A stretch of DNA of 64,000 bases, from NCBI GenBank assembly GCA_017523995.1, contig JAFWUX010000235.1, positions 24,769 to 88,768 on the forward strand. The letters run 5' to 3'. Source of the DNA: Oscillospiraceae bacterium. Lineage in GTDB: Bacteria > Bacillota_A > Clostridia > Oscillospirales > Ruminococcaceae. Positions 34,396-42,546 of this stretch are shown here, piece by piece. A program made the translations under genes and the position numbers. Below the pieces are notes generated by a model. That model worked only from the letters and a program-made list of their open reading frames with translations, made no database searches and was not told the DNA's origin. Within the stretch, counting starts at the first letter, position 1. Every line of letters begins with the position of its first letter.

Positions 34396-36460
34396 CGTCA
34401 GACTCCTTCCGTAGTGCATCCAGATCGAGGTCGCCGGAGAAGATTTTGGTATCCTTGCCGAGCGCATCCGGAATGATCGAGAAGGTGTTGGAGATGCCGT
34501 CCTGCGCGTGCTTGAACGGCAGCTTCGAGACGGATGTCAGCGATGCGACCGCGCCGTGGGTATCTCTGCCGTGCATCGGGTTTGCGCCCGGCGCAAGCGG
34601 AACACCGTGCTTTCTGCCGTCCGGCGTGTTGCCGGTCTTTTTGCCGTAGACAACATTCGAGGTGATGGTCAGGATGCTCATGGTCGGGATGCTGTCGCGG
34701 TAGGTGTGGTGCTTGCGGATCTTATCCATGAAGGTCTTGACGATGCTGACGGCGATCTGATCGACTCTGTCATCATCGTTGCCGTACTTCGGAAAGTCAC
34801 CCTCGACCTCGTAATCCACAACGATTCCGTTTTCATCGCGGATGCACTTGACCTTTGCATATTTGATCGCGCTGAGCGAATCCGCGACAACAGAGAGTCC
34901 GGCGATACCGGTTGCAAAGTAGCGCTTGACATCTCTGTCATGCAGCGCCATCTGCACCTTTTCGTAGCAGTATTTATCGTGCATATAGTGGATGATGTTC
35001 AGGGTGTTGACATAAAGACCTGCGAGCCATTCCATCATCTGATCATACTTGTCCATGACGTCATCGTAGTCGAGATAATCGCCGGTGACAGGGCGGTATT
35101 TCGGACCGACCTGCACCTTCATGACCTCATCGACACCGCCGTTGATTGCGTAAAGCAGGCACTTTGCGAGGTTTGCTCTTGCGCCGAAGAACTGCATCTC
35201 CTTGCCGACAACCATCGAGGAAACGCAGCAGGCGATCGCATAATCATCGCCGTGCGTGACGCGCATCAGATCGTCATTCTCATACTGAATCGACGAGGAC
35301 TTGATCGACATTTCCGCGCAGAAGCGCTTGAAATTGATCGGCAGCTTCTTTGACCAGAGCACAGTCATATTCGGTTCCGGTGCAGTGCCGAGATTGTTCA
35401 GTGTATTGAGATAGCGGAACGAGTTTTTCGTGACCATGTGCTGACCGTCCACGGAAACGCCGCCGATGGACTCTGTGACCCATGTCGGGTCGCCGGAGAA
35501 CAGTGCATTGTATTCCGGTGTACGTGCAAACTTGACCATGCGCAGCTTCATGATAAAGTGGTCGATCAGCTCCTGTGCTTCCTTTTCCGTGATGATGCCG
35601 CGGTCGAGATCGCGCTGAATGAAGATATCGAGGAAGGTCGAGGTTCTGCCGAGGCTCATTGCCGCGCCGTTCTGCTCCTTGACCGCTGCCAGATAGCCGA
35701 AATACAGCCACTGAACAGCCTCCTGCGCATTTTTCGCCGGACGGGAGATATCGAATCCGTAGATGTGTCCGAGTTCTTTCAGGTCACCGAGTGCGCGGAT
35801 CTGTTCCGAGAGTTCCTCACGCAGCCGGATGTTTTTGGATGTCATGCGGACAAAGTGCGTTGCCTTCTGGTGCTCCTTGTCGGCGATCAGCATATCAATG
35901 CCGTAGAGCGCGACTCTGCGGTAGTCGCCGATGATTCTGCCTCTGCCGTAAGCATCGGGGAGACCGGTGAGAATTGCGGATTTTCTTGCAAGGCGCATCT
36001 CGGGTGTATAGGCATCGAACACGCCCTGATTATGTGTCTTTCTGTACTTGGTAAAGATTTCGACCACTTCCGGATCAACCTCGTAGCCATATTCTCTGCA
36101 GGCATTCTGTGCCATGCGGATCCCGCCGAACGGCTGCAGTGCGCGCTTGAACGGCTTGTCCGTCTGTAAACCGACGATCTTTTCAAGATCCTTGTTCAGA
36201 TAGCCGGGGCCGTGCGAGGTGATTGTCGAAATGATTTTGGTGTCCATATCGAGGACGCCGCCTGCTTCGCGTTCCTGTCTGGAGAGATCCATGACCTGTG
36301 CCCAGAGCGTTTTTGTTGCTTCTGTCGGACCCTCGAGGAACGATGCATCGCCGTCATAGGGGGTAATGTTCTTCTGGATGAAATCTCTGACATTGACGGA
36401 GCTGTTGCTCCATTTTCCGGGCTGAAAACCTTCCCATTCCGGTGCAAATTCATTGATCAC
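34382..36460 (-). CDS. pflB: pyruvate formate-lyase large subunit lacking the glycyl-radical domain
   Basis: 692 residues; single-chain PFL has about 740-760. It converts pyruvate and CoA to formate and acetyl-CoA. The barrel and catalytic pair Cys411-Cys412 (AIACCVSSM) are intact, and it is clearly homologous through [15 protein letters not shown]. It then ends in a short acidic tail ([16 protein letters not shown]) exactly where normal PFL continues into the Gly-radical domain. That domain is encoded two genes downstream. The start is GTG at 36460, 10 bases after AGAAAGG; no in-frame ATG precedes it. Two downstream genes with their own ribosome sites make simple truncation or sequencing error unlikely. 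Confidence 0.93.
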   Translation of the reverse strand: MINEFAPEWEGFQPGKWSNSSVNVRDFIQKNITPYDGDASFLEGPTEATKTLWAQVMDLSRQEREAGGVLDMDTKIISTITSHGPGYLNKDLEKIVGLQTDKPFKRALQPFGGIRMAQNACREYGYEVDPEVVEIFTKYRKTHNQGVFDAYTPEMRLARKSAILTGLPDAYGRGRIIGDYRRVALYGIDMLIADKEHQKATHFVRMTSKNIRLREELSEQIRALGDLKELGHIYGFDISRPAKNAQEAVQWLYFGYLAAVKEQNGAAMSLGRTSTFLDIFIQRDLDRGIITEKEAQELIDHFIMKLRMVKFARTPEYNALFSGDPTWVTESIGGVSVDGQHMVTKNSFRYLNTLNNLGTAPEPNMTVLWSKKLPINFKRFCAEMSIKSSSIQYENDDLMRVTHGDDYAIACCVSSMVVGKEMQFFGARANLAKCLLYAINGGVDEVMKVQVGPKYRPVTGDYLDYDDVMDKYDQMMEWLAGLYVNTLNIIHYMHDKYCYEKVQMALHDRDVKRYFATGIAGLSVVADSLSAIKYAKVKCIRDENGIVVDYEVEGDFPKYGNDDDRVDQIAVSIVKTFMDKIRKHHTYRDSIPTMSILTITSNVVYGKKTGNTPDGRKHGVPLAPGANPMHGRDTHGAVASLTSVSKLPFKHAQDGISNTFSIIPDALGKDTKIFSGDLDLDALRKESDDETE

Positions 36461-36528
36461 GTAAAATCATCCTTTCTCAAGTGCGTATGCATCACATGCG
36501 CGGTAAACAAACAATCTTTCATCTAGAT

Positions 36529-36557
36529 ATTATACCATATTCAGGCGGAAAATGCAA
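36529..36557 (-). promoter_or_regulatory. promoter of the pfl locus
   Basis: TTGCAT (36557-36552), 17-bp spacer, TATAAT (36534-36529). The leader is about 62 bases before the GTG start. Confidence 0.75.
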
Positions 36558-36685
36558 CCGGATTTCCCGAAATATGATTTTTGTATATCAATCTCTGACC
36601 ATGTGTCAGTAATCTCCGGCAGATTTGACGAATATGCAGTGCGTTACAATCTGCTTACAGTCCGGCTACAATCTTCCGGCAGGGA

Positions 36686-36714
36686 TTGCATCTGTCAAAT
36701 AGATGTGATATGAT
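36686..36714 (+). promoter_or_regulatory. promoter of the CmpB-like gene
   Basis: TTGCAT (36686-36691), 17-bp spacer, TATGAT (36709-36714). Confidence 0.65.
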
Positions 36715-36743
36715 ACAGGTATATGGAAACGAGGTGACAATCT

Positions 36744-37259
36744 ATGCAGGATTTATGCAAGCGTCAGAAGTTCGCGCTGCTGATCTGCGGATTTACAGCG
36801 GCGGCGTTCGGCGGCTGGAGCTATGAGGAAATCTGTGTCTGGCTGCTTTATCATCACATCTATAACCGCGGCATGCTGCACCTGACAATCTGCCCGATCT
36901 ACGGGTTCGGCGCGTGGGGGATGTATCTGCTGCTGCGCAGGGTGAAAAACAGCGGACTGTATTTTCTGTTCAGCGTGATCATTGCGAGCGCATTTGAATA
37001 TGGCTGTTCGTATCTGCTGGAGTTCCTGTTTCACCGCAGCTTCTGGACATATGAGGGCTGGCCGCTCTCTGTGCAGAACCGCATCTCGCTCATCAGCAGC
37101 CTGATATTCGGTCTGCTTTCCGTGATATTTGCAAAGCTGCTTCTGCCTTGCCTGAAAAAGCTGATCGGCAGGGGAAAGGTCGGTTTGTGGTTTGGAATCA
37201 GCCTGTCATTGCTTGCAATTATACTGGGGGATTTCGTCCTTGTTTTATGCGGAAAATGA
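36744..37259 (+). CDS. CmpB-type (putative ABC transporter type IV) membrane protein
   Basis: 171 residues with four to five hydrophobic segments. Motifs of the ABC_trans_CmpB family are visible: GGWSYEE near the first helix, NRGMLHLTICPIYGFG, ASAFEYGCSYLLEFLFHR and WTYEGWPLSVQNRISL. Despite the family name, these proteins lack an ATPase, and a transport role is not established. GAGGTG precedes the ATG. Monogenic, between its own promoter and a bidirectional hairpin. Confidence 0.8.
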   Translation: MQDLCKRQKFALLICGFTAAAFGGWSYEEICVWLLYHHIYNRGMLHLTICPIYGFGAWGMYLLLRRVKNSGLYFLFSVIIASAFEYGCSYLLEFLFHRSFWTYEGWPLSVQNRISLISSLIFGLLSVIFAKLLLPCLKKLIGRGKVGLWFGISLSLLAIILGDFVLVLCGK

Positions 37260-37306
37260 CAGCAGTCAGAACGCCGCATATAAAGTGTCTCCGACGGATT
37301 TATAAT

Positions 37307-37352
37307 GAGGGCTCCGCCCTCAAACTCCTGCTTAAGGGCTGCTAGCCCTTAA
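37307..37352. repeat. tandem short hairpins (possible dispersed palindromic element)
   Basis: Two compact palindromes in a row: GAGGGC-TCC-GCCCTC (37307-37321) and TTAAGGGCT-GCT-AGCCCTTAA (37332-37352). The loops are only 3 bases, and the composition differs from surrounding DNA. Such paired palindromes are typical of REP/RUP-like repeats, but no second copy is seen in this window. Confidence 0.5.
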
Positions 37353-37383
37353 GAATCCCACTTTTTATGTAAAGACAAAAAGC

Positions 37384-37420
37384 AGCCGCTCTAATCAATG
37401 CTGACTAGAGCGGCTTTCTT
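37384..37420. terminator. bidirectional terminator
   Basis: 10-bp stem 37384-37393/37406-37415, extendable with one mismatch, followed by TTCTTT on + and by a run of Ts on -. It lies between convergent genes. Confidence 0.75.
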
Positions 37421-37510
37421 TGATAAATACATAAACATGGGGTCTGGGGATGATATCTCAAGCGGGGCAACGTCCCAAATATAGATTATTGTGCAGCGAT
37501 TCCTTGTCAA

Positions 37511-38311
37511 TTAAGCGAATACCTGCTGAAATGCGCGATAGTTTTTGCTGTCCTCAGAGCCGTAAACCGCAAAGCATACGGTATTGAAATACAGCGCGAG
37601 ATCATCCTGCGCGAGCGCCTGCCTGAAACATTGTGCGACCATATCCGGGTCATTGCCGAATGCGCCGCAGCCCCACGCGCCGAGCACGAGATTCCGGTAG
37701 CCGTACTGCACCGCCGTCCGCAGAATGATGGAAATACGGCGAAGGAACGTCTCCTCAATTGTTTTCTTCGAGGCGAAGACCGCAGCACCGCGGCGGTTCG
37801 GCGCCGGAGCGGTAATGACAGCAGTCGGAAACGGATCCTGCAGCAGATTGCATTTGTGATCACGGAACACGCAGACTTCCTGCGAAAGCAGCATATAATC
37901 GGATTCGGTTGCGCTCAGATGCGAATTGTTATAGCGGTACATTTCCGCAGCTGCATCAGAGTTGATCGAAGCATAGAGCGTGCTGCAGCGGCAGAGCGCC
38001 TCCTCCTGTGCGTTTGCACCGAGCATAAATCCGCCGCCGACATGATGTGCATTGGCATAATTCAGCACCAGCGCATTCCCGAGCCGTTTGGCGGCGGTGA
38101 AGGAATCCTCTGTTGTGACCTCAACCTTGCAGGGGGCAGCACCGCGATCGCCTGCAAGCGGCTGCGTGAGCAGATCCTTCGCTTCATCCGGCGTGATGAC
38201 AACCACCGAATTGTAATCCGCTTTCGGGAGATGGATGGTTTCCGCACCGATGCTGTATTCGAGCAGACCGGTGATTTTGATCGTTTCATGTGCGATTGCG
38301 ATATTATTCAT
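37511..38311 (-). CDS. bacterial PARG-like (TIGR02452) ADP-ribose glycohydrolase
   Basis: 266 residues. The macro-fold catalytic signature is visible: NYANAHHVGGGFMLGANAQEEALCR region, that is GGG followed by the tandem-Glu QEE that characterises poly(ADP-ribose) glycohydrolases. LGAWGCGAFGNDP is the second macro-domain loop. Family members remove ADP-ribose from proteins or nucleic acids in the cytosol. AAGGAGGG precedes ATG 38311. No ADP-ribosyltransferase or toxin partner is adjacent. Confidence 0.85.
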   Translation of the reverse strand: MNNIAIAHETIKITGLLEYSIGAETIHLPKADYNSVVVITPDEAKDLLTQPLAGDRGAAPCKVEVTTEDSFTAAKRLGNALVLNYANAHHVGGGFMLGANAQEEALCRCSTLYASINSDAAAEMYRYNNSHLSATESDYMLLSQEVCVFRDHKCNLLQDPFPTAVITAPAPNRRGAAVFASKKTIEETFLRRISIILRTAVQYGYRNLVLGAWGCGAFGNDPDMVAQCFRQALAQDDLALYFNTVCFAVYGSEDSKNYRAFQQVFA

Positions 38312-38330
38312 AATGCCCTCCTTTTTTGGA

Positions 38331-38362
38331 AAAATCACCGATGCAAAGACACCGGTGATTTT
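38331..38362 (-). terminator. terminator of the O-acetylation operon
   Basis: 10-bp stem 38353-38362/38331-38340. On the - strand it is followed by TTCCAAAAAAGG, with Ts contributed by the stem end. Confidence 0.65.
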
Positions 38363-38366
38363 GCTT

Positions 38367-38612
38367 TTATTTCTTCTTCAGCTTCGCATCAAGCTTGAGC
38401 GCAGCCGGACGGATCACGAGATAGGTGACGAGCGCGGTGACAATGTAATCCGCAATCAGAATCAGGATGCGCAGAATTGTTGCGTGCACAACCTTGCGCA
38501 GCAGCAGATAGATTCCGATGAAGATCACGAGAAAGCAGACAAGCTGAATCAGCGCGACAACCTTGCTCATATTCTGCGCTTCTTCCGGCAGCTTCGGCAT
38601 ATTGACTTTCAT
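38367..38612 (-). CDS. small two-helix membrane protein
   Basis: 81 residues with two hydrophobic segments (VVALIQLVCFLVIFIGIYLL at ~18-37, LILIADYIVTALVTYLVI at ~50-68) and a basic C-terminus. GAGGAGG precedes the ATG. It is 10 bases after the SGNH gene and is the last gene of the MBOAT operon, so it may be an accessory membrane subunit of surface O-acetylation. The family is not recognised. Confidence 0.75.
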   Translation of the reverse strand: MKVNMPKLPEEAQNMSKVVALIQLVCFLVIFIGIYLLLRKVVHATILRILILIADYIVTALVTYLVIRPAALKLDAKLKKK

Positions 38613-38622
38613 AGGCGCCTCC

Positions 38623-39600
38623 TCAGAAAATCTGTGTTTTCAGCCATTCAGACCATGTGACATAATATTTCGCATAGGGGTGCGTGTTGTCGCTGGTGTA
38701 CTCACTGCCGAGGCAGCCCTCAGCGTCATCGAACTGCGGATTGACGTCGAGATAGAAGATCGTTTTGTTATCCGCTTTTGCAGCGAGCAGCGCATTAAAG
38801 CTGTTGATCTTTGTGTTATTGACAACCGCGTCGCTGTAATGCCGTGCCGCTGAGACATGCAGGTTCGCCATCAGGATGATCTTTGCGCCGGGCTGAGCGG
38901 TGCGAATCTGCGCGATGATGTTATCCATGTTCTGCATGGTGGTGTTGAAATCCATACCGATTTCATTGATGCCGAGCATGATATAGACCTTGCCGTATTT
39001 TTTTCCGTTGAGAACCTGATTAAAGGTCTGGTTCTTGGTGCTTTCAACCTCGCTGAGCGCGCTGTCGATTTTATAGGTGCTCAGTCCGACGGTTGCAAAG
39101 TAGGTTGCGCCGTCAATCGGACCGTAGGATGCGATGCCGACCATGCGCGAATCACCGATAAAAAGTGCATCGTTGAAGTAACCCGCAGGGGCAGCCGCCG
39201 CATCGGATTGCGCGGTTTCCGTCACGGGTGCTTCAGTTACCGCCGTGGTGATCTCCGTCACGGTTGTGGTGACGGTTTCCGTGCTGACCGTGCTTTCAGT
39301 CGGTGCAGCGGTATCCGGATTATACGGCACAACATAATCCGGCGGAATCAGCGAGAAGCCATTTGCGTAGGTTGTTGTGGTGGTTGTGGATGTTGTTGTC
39401 TCCGTGGTGGTGGTCACGGTTGCGGCGATTGGCATATAGTCCGTTGTCTGCGCGACCTCTGCGACAATTTCTGCCGGATCGTTTTGCTGGACAGCCGGCG
39501 CTTTGTCTCCGGATTTCCAGATGAAAATCTTTCCGGTGATCAGGAACGCCGCTGTAAACACCAGCGCGAGGACAGATTTATTCGATTGCGTCATAGCCAT
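38623..39600 (-). CDS. extracellular SGNH/GDSL-type hydrolase or O-acetyltransferase
   Basis: 325 residues. An N-terminal membrane anchor (~10-28) is followed by a long Thr-rich linker (~60-145, with runs such as TTTTETTTSTTTTT) and an SGNH domain ~150-325: block I FIGDSRMVG with the nucleophile Ser, block III-like YIMLGINEIG, and a terminal DNTHP with the catalytic Asp-His. Such proteins paired with an MBOAT transfer acetyl groups onto surface polysaccharide, as with AlgI/AlgX or PatA/PatB. GAAAGGAGGAC precedes the start, and the MBOAT gene ends 18 bases upstream. Confidence 0.87.
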   Translation of the reverse strand: MAMTQSNKSVLALVFTAAFLITGKIFIWKSGDKAPAVQQNDPAEIVAEVAQTTDYMPIAATVTTTTETTTSTTTTTTYANGFSLIPPDYVVPYNPDTAAPTESTVSTETVTTTVTEITTAVTEAPVTETAQSDAAAAPAGYFNDALFIGDSRMVGIASYGPIDGATYFATVGLSTYKIDSALSEVESTKNQTFNQVLNGKKYGKVYIMLGINEIGMDFNTTMQNMDNIIAQIRTAQPGAKIILMANLHVSAARHYSDAVVNNTKINSFNALLAAKADNKTIFYLDVNPQFDDAEGCLGSEYTSDNTHPYAKYYVTWSEWLKTQIF

Positions 39601-39618
39601 ATCAGATGTCCTCCTTTC

Positions 39619-41172
39619 TCAGAACCGGAAGTACAGGAACGGATCGTTCATGCCCATATAGATGCAGTAGCAGGATGCGCCGAGAATCACTGCAAGCTCA
39701 GGAATCCAGAAGAACTGATTGAAAACCGGACGGTTCTTCTTCGGGATTCTGGTGTAGAGCATTTCGCGCGCGAAAATCGGGAGAATAAACAGCAGCCAGA
39801 GCCACTTGCGGAAGATCACGGATACAAGAATGATCAGGGCGGTTTCGATCAGCCAGAAGAACTGACCGAAGTTGCTCTTGTGACGGTTTTTCATCATCTT
39901 GTAGAGGTTCTCCGGCAGCGCCGTGCAGAAGATCAGACCGATGATGAGCCATTTGCCGTAGGTGCCGAAGTATTTGACGTAATCGTTCGCCATGAGTGCA
40001 GGACCGCCGAATCCGAAGAGCTTTGCCAGAAACATGCCGAGCTGCTTCATATCGGAGATTGCAAACAGCGCCCACGATACCGGAATCCAGAACAGCATGT
40101 AGATGTGACCGAGCCATTTATGCGTGTTGAGCACCTTGCCGATTTTCGCCTTTTCCAGTGACATCAGTCCGAACAGGAGCAGTCCCCAGAGGATGAAGTT
40201 CCAGTCCGCGCCGTGCCAGAAGCCGGTCAGTGCCCAGACAGCGAGCATATTGAGATACATTCTGCGCTGTCCCTTGCGGTTGCCGCCAAGCGGGATATAA
40301 ACATATTCGCGGAACCATGTGCCGAGCGTCATGTGCCAGCGCCGCCAGAATTCGGTCATGGTTGTGGAGATATACGGGTGATTGAAGTTCTGCGGGAAAT
40401 GGAATCCGAACATCAGACCCATGCCGATTGCCATCTGCGAATAACCGGAAAAATCAAAGTAAAGCTGCATGCTGTAGGCGATGATGCCGAGAATTGCAGC
40501 GCGCGTGGAGATCGAATCATAACCGACAGTCTGCAGATCCGTCCAGAGACCGCCGAGCGTGTTGGCGAGCAGCACCTTGCGCCCGAGACCGATGATGAAC
40601 AGCTGAACTCCGTCATTGAACTCATTGCGGCGGACGATGCGGTCATGCAGCTCCTTCTGCACATCGGAGAAACGGACAATCGGTCCGGCAATGAGCTGCG
40701 GGAACATCAGGATATAGGTTCCGAGGTCGATCAGATTGTATTCGATCTTGACATCGCCGCGGTAGACGTCAATCAGATAGGATGCGATCTGGAACGTGAA
40801 AAAGCTGATGCCGAGCGGCAGAATCAGATGCGTCAGCGGCAGATTCACACCGGGCAGTACATTGATATTTTTGATAAAGAAATCCGCGTACTTGAATATG
40901 AACAGATTGCCGAAATCCCAGATCAGACCGAGCGTCAGATAGAGTTTTTTGTGTCCGTCCTTCCTGCCGATCAGCATGCCGCAGATCCAGTTGATCACAA
41001 CCGAAAGCAGAATCAGCCAGAGATACAGCGGTGTTTCCTTTGCACCGTAGGCGTAGAACACGATGCTGAAAAACAGCAGCACCAGATTCTTCGCCTTTTT
41101 TCTCGCCAGCATATAGACGATCAGGCAGAAGGGCAGAAACCAAAGTAAAAATTCAAAGCTGCTGAAAACCAT
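39619..41172 (-). CDS. MBOAT family membrane O-acyltransferase (AlgI/DltB-like)
   Basis: 517 residues, about 11-12 membrane segments. Conserved blocks are FWRRWHMTLGTWFREYVY and WALTGFWHGADWNFILWG, whose second His is the active-site residue of the family. It moves acyl (usually acetyl) groups across the membrane for modification of an extracellular polymer. The SGNH protein encoded downstream is the likely acceptor transferase. First gene of a three-gene - operon. No dltACD are adjacent, so teichoic-acid D-alanylation is less likely. Confidence 0.92.
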   Translation of the reverse strand: MVFSSFEFLLWFLPFCLIVYMLARKKAKNLVLLFFSIVFYAYGAKETPLYLWLILLSVVINWICGMLIGRKDGHKKLYLTLGLIWDFGNLFIFKYADFFIKNINVLPGVNLPLTHLILPLGISFFTFQIASYLIDVYRGDVKIEYNLIDLGTYILMFPQLIAGPIVRFSDVQKELHDRIVRRNEFNDGVQLFIIGLGRKVLLANTLGGLWTDLQTVGYDSISTRAAILGIIAYSMQLYFDFSGYSQMAIGMGLMFGFHFPQNFNHPYISTTMTEFWRRWHMTLGTWFREYVYIPLGGNRKGQRRMYLNMLAVWALTGFWHGADWNFILWGLLLFGLMSLEKAKIGKVLNTHKWLGHIYMLFWIPVSWALFAISDMKQLGMFLAKLFGFGGPALMANDYVKYFGTYGKWLIIGLIFCTALPENLYKMMKNRHKSNFGQFFWLIETALIILVSVIFRKWLWLLFILPIFAREMLYTRIPKKNRPVFNQFFWIPELAVILGASCYCIYMGMNDPFLYFRF

Positions 41173-41196
41173 GTGCAGCCTCCTAATCTTTAGATT

Positions 41197-42312
41197 TTAT
41201 TCGCTGAAGTCGTGGTCAATGTTGATAAAGAACTGATAATCCGGAAAGCGCTCTGTCAGCTCGGCACTGATTGCGCCGGTGAGTTCAGAGGCGTTTTCGA
41301 TCTCGTAGTCGAGCATGATATCAAAGGATACTGCGCGCGCAGCCTCCTCTACATAAAAGCCGTGCATCTGCAGAATCTCAGGATACTGCGCGACAACATG
41401 CCGAACCGTCTCGCGGATCTGCACGGCTGTTTCACTGTGCGTGTTGGTCGCATAGATGCCGATAGTCAGCAGCACGCCGAATTCCTGATAAATCTGCGGG
41501 ACAATGGTTCGCGAAAGCGCGTCGATCTCGCGGGCGGTCATGCTGTCATCGACCTCAATATGCACAGAGCCGAAATATTTTTCCGGTCCGTAGTTGTGCA
41601 GGATCAGATCATATGCACCGTGAACATCGGGATTTGCACAGATGCAGGATTTGATCTGTGCGGTGAAATCGTCCTCGGCGCGGATGCCGATGATGTGATT
41701 GAGCGTCTCCTTAATGATCTCATAGCCTGCTTTCAGGATAAAGACCGAAATGACAATGCCGAGCAGTCCCTCAAGATTCCAGCCGACCGTCATGCTGATC
41801 ACAGCGGCGATCAAAGTGGCAAAGGATAGAACAGCGTCAAAGAGCGCATCTGTTCCGGATGCGGAGAGCGAATCGGAATTGAGCTCTGCGCCTTTTTTCT
41901 GATAGTATTTGCCGAGCAGAATCTTCGCTGCAACAGCCGCAACGAGAATGATAATCGAAAAGATCGTGTGTTTTGTCTCCGCCGGATGAATGAGCTTTGC
42001 GAATGACTCCTTCATGGACGTCAGTCCGGCGAGCAGAACAAGCAGCGCGATGATCGAAGCACTGATGTATTCGATTCTGCCGTGACCGTAAGGATGCTTG
42101 CGGTCTGCGGCTTTTCCGGCAAGCTTTGCACCGACGATTGTGATAATAGATGACAGCGCATCGCTCAAATTGTTGACCGCATCGAGCACAACGGCAATGG
42201 AATGCGCCGTGAGTCCGACGATTGCCTTGAATACCACGAGCAGCAGATTGACCGCAATGCCGCGGTAGCTGACACGGATGATCTCGCCGGTACGGTTGTT
42301 TTGCTGATTCAT
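41197..42312 (-). CDS. cation diffusion facilitator metal transporter
   Basis: 371 residues. Six membrane segments (residues ~20-205) carry metal-site motifs: LDAVNNLSDALSS in helix 2 and SGTDALFDAVLSF in helix 5, as in the Mn2+/Zn2+ CDF branch with an extended C-terminal cytosolic domain (~210-371) that contains DPH-like His/Glu clusters. It exports divalent metal in exchange for protons. ATCGGAGGT precedes ATG 42312; the longer upstream reading has no ribosome site. It ends 24 bases from the MBOAT start on the same strand, so read-through is possible. Confidence 0.92.
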   Translation of the reverse strand: MNQQNNRTGEIIRVSYRGIAVNLLLVVFKAIVGLTAHSIAVVLDAVNNLSDALSSIITIVGAKLAGKAADRKHPYGHGRIEYISASIIALLVLLAGLTSMKESFAKLIHPAETKHTIFSIIILVAAVAAKILLGKYYQKKGAELNSDSLSASGTDALFDAVLSFATLIAAVISMTVGWNLEGLLGIVISVFILKAGYEIIKETLNHIIGIRAEDDFTAQIKSCICANPDVHGAYDLILHNYGPEKYFGSVHIEVDDSMTAREIDALSRTIVPQIYQEFGVLLTIGIYATNTHSETAVQIRETVRHVVAQYPEILQMHGFYVEEAARAVSFDIMLDYEIENASELTGAISAELTERFPDYQFFINIDHDFSE

Positions 42313-42481
42313 AGATACCTCCGATTGAACAGCGGACGAACAGAAAAACGTCTGTTCACAAAAAACCACTCTATATTATAGCACATGACCGGAAAAATGT
42401 CAAGAAACGCCGTGTTTCGACATTTTCGGTACATGTGCATCTGCTGAAATCCTATGTATCAGGACTGCGGAACATGCAAAA

Positions 42482-42518
42482 AACAGGCATCTCCGGAAGG
42501 GGATCGGAGATGCCTGTT
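42482..42518 (-). terminator. terminator of the dockerin/beta-helix gene
   Basis: 14-bp perfect stem 42505-42518/42482-42495 with a 9-base loop, followed on the - strand by TTTTTGC. Confidence 0.9.
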
Positions 42519-42546
42519 CTGATTCAGTATATGTGTATCGGATGGG

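Noticed and set aside
33908..36460. Interpreting split pfl as a frameshifted single gene
   Set aside because: The pieces are separated by another gene, each has its own ribosome site, and the large subunit ends in a distinct acidic tail; no single-base change joins them.
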